Translations under genes and position numbers: made by a program
Part shown: positions 62,119-64,000 of the stretch, in pieces
Layout: every line of letters starts with the position of its first letter
Position numbering within the stretch: the first letter of the stretch is position 1
The notes under the pieces: generated by a model
Seen by the model: the letters and a program-made list of their open reading frames with translations, nothing else
Told to the model about the DNA's origin: nothing
Databases searched by the model: none
Source: Peptococcaceae bacterium
Lineage (GTDB): Bacteria > Bacillota > Desulfitobacteriia > Desulfitobacteriales > Syntrophobotulaceae
Direction of reading: 5' to 3'
Assembly: GCA_012517475.1 (NCBI GenBank)
Contig: JAAYUV010000100.1
Coordinates: 1 to 64,000 of the forward strand
Length of the DNA stretch: 64,000 nt

Positions 62119-64000
62119 ATGACATTTGAAGAATTAAGGGAAACCCTGAACTTAAACAGTGCACAATACAATATTGATAAGATTGAAAAAGCTTATCTTT
62201 TTGCTGAAGAAGCACACCGCGGGCAGCTTCGGAACTCGGGAGAAGAATATATTCATCACCCCTTGGAAGTTGCGTCTATCCTGGCTGAACTGGAAATGGA
62301 TGATTCCACGATTATTGCGGCGCTTCTTCATGATGTTGCCGAAGATACCGCTCATACTTTGGAAGAGATCCGAAAAAAATTTGGAGATGAAGTTGCGGGT
62401 TTGGTGGATGGTGTGACCAAACTCGGCAGAATTGAGTATAAAAGCAAAATGGAGGTTCAGGTTGAGAACCTCCGCAAGATGTTTTTGGCTATGGCCAAAG
62501 ATATCCGCGTAGTTCTGATCAAATTGGCCGACCGGTTGCATAATATGCGAACGTTAAAATTTCAAAGTGAACAGAAACAGAAGGAAATTGCTCAGGAAAC
62601 TCTTGAAATCTACGCGCCTTTAGCGAACCGTTTAGGGATTTTCCGAATTAAGTGGGAGCTCGAAGATTTATCCTTCCGGTTTTTGAATCCTCAGGAATAC
62701 TATGATTTGGTTGAAGGGATAGCCCTAAAAAGAAAAGAACGGGAAGAGCAAATCAACGAAGTAATCGAACAATTAAAAGTCAGGCTTGAAGAAGTCGGAA
62801 TTGATGCGGATATTGCAGGCCGCCCCAAGCATTTTTACAGTATATATAAAAAAATGGTCAGTCAGAACAAAGATTTGAGCGAGATTTATGATTTGACGGC
62901 CATCCGGGTCGTGGTAGAAACCGTGAATGATTGTTACGGCGCTTTAGGGATCATTCATACCCTCTGGAAACCAATTCCGGGGAGATTCAAAGATTATATA
63001 GCTATGCCTAAGCCGAATATGTACCAATCACTTCATACCACGTTGATTGGAAGTCACGGGGAACCATTTGAAATTCAAATCCGGACCTGGGAAATGCACC
63101 GTACGGCAGAGTACGGGATCGCGGCCCACTGGAAGTACAAGGAAGGCAAAAAGATAGAAAATAATTTTGAACAAAAGCTTTCCTGGCTTCGCCAGCTGCT
63201 GGAATGGCAGCATGATTCCCGGGATGCCGGGGAATTTATGGAGTCTCTAAAGGTAGATTTATTTGCAGATACGGTGTTTGTTTTTACCCCGAATGGGGAT
63301 GTTGTGGAATTGCCTGCTGACTCTTGTCCCATTGATTTTGCCTACCGCGTTCATACCGATGTTGGGCATAGCTGTATCGGGGCCAAAATCAACGGCAGGA
63401 TCGTTCCCCTGGAAAGTAAATTAAAAAATGGGGATATCATTGAAATCCTGACTTCCAAAACCCCTACCGGTCCCAGCCGGGATTGGGTCTGCCTTGTAAA
63501 AACGTCACAAGCCAAGAACAGAATCCGTCAATGGTTTAAAAAAGAAAAAAGAGAAGAAAATATTATTCGTGGCCGGGAAGGATTGGAACGGGAAGCCCGT
63601 AAACTGGGAATGGACCCTGCAATTGCTTTAAAGCCTGAACACCTTCAAAAGCTGGCAAGAAGCTTCAGCTTTAACGGGATTGAAGACCTGTATGCTACTT
63701 TGGGTGACGGTGCCATTACTTTTAAAAGGGCACTCATCCGTTTGCGGGATGAAATCATTAAAGAAGAAGAACCCTTGTATATCATCTCTCAGGGTGAACA
63801 AAAGCCTTCTTCAAAGTCTTCGCAGGGAGTACGGGTTAAAGGTGTGGATAATATCCTGATTCGATTTTCACGCTGCTGTAACCCTCTCCCCGGAGATGAA
63901 ATTGTCGGGTTTATTACCAGGGGGCGAGGGGTATCTATTCATCGTAAAGATTGCAGCGAGCTTTTCGGGATGTCCTCTTTGGAACAGGAACGTTTTATTG
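62119..64000 (+). CDS. relA: Bifunctional (p)ppGpp synthetase/hydrolase RelA/SpoT (partial, runs off the window)
   Basis: Makes and degrades the stringent alarmone. ATG 62119 follows AGAGGTATAG, 9 bases after recJ. About 627 codons are in the window and the frame is open at the right edge; the full protein is usually ~720-740 aa. The HD hydrolase domain has HDVAEDT at residues 71-77, complete. The synthetase has RPKHFYSIYKKM, RFKDYIAMPKPNMYQSLHT (289 on) and EIQIRTWEMHRTAEYGIAAHWKYKEG. RFKD rather than RFDD fits the bifunctional class. The TGS domain starts VFVFTPNGDVVELP. The zinc-finger-like region FSRCCNPLPGDEIVGFITRG is present; the ACT domain would lie beyond the edge. In many relatives apt lies between recJ and relA; here it does not. 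Confidence 0.95.
   Translation, partial: MTFEELRETLNLNSAQYNIDKIEKAYLFAEEAHRGQLRNSGEEYIHHPLEVASILAELEMDDSTIIAALLHDVAEDTAHTLEEIRKKFGDEVAGLVDGVTKLGRIEYKSKMEVQVENLRKMFLAMAKDIRVVLIKLADRLHNMRTLKFQSEQKQKEIAQETLEIYAPLANRLGIFRIKWELEDLSFRFLNPQEYYDLVEGIALKRKEREEQINEVIEQLKVRLEEVGIDADIAGRPKHFYSIYKKMVSQNKDLSEIYDLTAIRVVVETVNDCYGALGIIHTLWKPIPGRFKDYIAMPKPNMYQSLHTTLIGSHGEPFEIQIRTWEMHRTAEYGIAAHWKYKEGKKIENNFEQKLSWLRQLLEWQHDSRDAGEFMESLKVDLFADTVFVFTPNGDVVELPADSCPIDFAYRVHTDVGHSCIGAKINGRIVPLESKLKNGDIIEILTSKTPTGPSRDWVCLVKTSQAKNRIRQWFKKEKREENIIRGREGLEREARKLGMDPAIALKPEHLQKLARSFSFNGIEDLYATLGDGAITFKRALIRLRDEIIKEEEPLYIISQGEQKPSSKSSQGVRVKGVDNILIRFSRCCNPLPGDEIVGFITRGRGVSIHRKDCSELFGMSSLEQERFI

Overview
The window looks like a chromosomal segment of a strictly anaerobic, endospore-forming Firmicute. 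The best fit is the Desulfitobacterium / Dehalobacter / Syntrophobotulus group of Peptococcaceae. This is inferred from moderate GC, a T-box leader, spoIID and ytaF, a Gram-positive yebC-ruvCAB-queA-tgt-yajC-secDF order, one [NiFe] and one [FeFe] hydrogenase, and a selenoprotein gene. Species cannot be fixed from the sequence alone.

Layout. 0-0.5 kb: end of a probable transposase, a strong hairpin and a small unknown gene. 0.77-5.3 kb: a cytosolic NAD(P)-linked [NiFe] hydrogenase operon (fused beta-gamma subunit, small subunit, large subunit, maturation protease). 5.3-7 kb: a polysaccharide deacetylase, an A-type (HesB/IscA-like) selenoprotein with an in-frame UGA and a SECIS-like hairpin, then a large palindromic repeat. 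7-14.5 kb: polA-mutM, an ABC-F ATPase carrying a repeat-derived in-frame insertion, ytaF, coaE and a lytic transglycosylase. 14.5-16.8 kb (minus strand): hom-thrB. 16.9-27.2 kb: a branched-chain amino acid operon ilvD-ilvB-ilvN-ilvC-leuA-leuC-leuD-leuB, preceded by an ilvE remnant and an attenuator-like leader and split by a second palindromic repeat. 27.2-30.8 kb: T-box-controlled proC-proB-proA. 31.2-36.6 kb: a trimeric [FeFe] hydrogenase whose NuoF-like subunit is fused to a GltD-like flavoprotein. 36.8-39.5 kb: an SsuABC/NrtABC-type importer. 40-42.4 kb: hypF. 42.5-49.3 kb: MATE transporter, yebC, ruvCAB, spoIID, queA. 49.4-51.6 kb: a small accessory island (DUF4160/DUF2442 pair, decayed CWB2-NHL gene, third palindromic repeat) wedged between queA and tgt. 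51.6-64 kb: tgt, yajC, secD, secF, a metallo-hydrolase, a second acetolactate synthase pair, two small membrane proteins, recJ, and relA running off the right edge.

How it works together. The two hydrogenases would couple H2 to pyridine nucleotides and ferredoxin, and hypF and the protease serve the [NiFe] enzyme. The amino acid genes cover the Val/Ile/Leu, Pro and Thr/Met branches, apart from the aminotransferase, whose gene here is only a fragment. The most unusual content is (i) the selenocysteine-containing A-type protein and (ii) a family of roughly 200-280 bp multi-hairpin elements with covarying terminal arms, one relative of which sits in frame inside an ABC-F gene.
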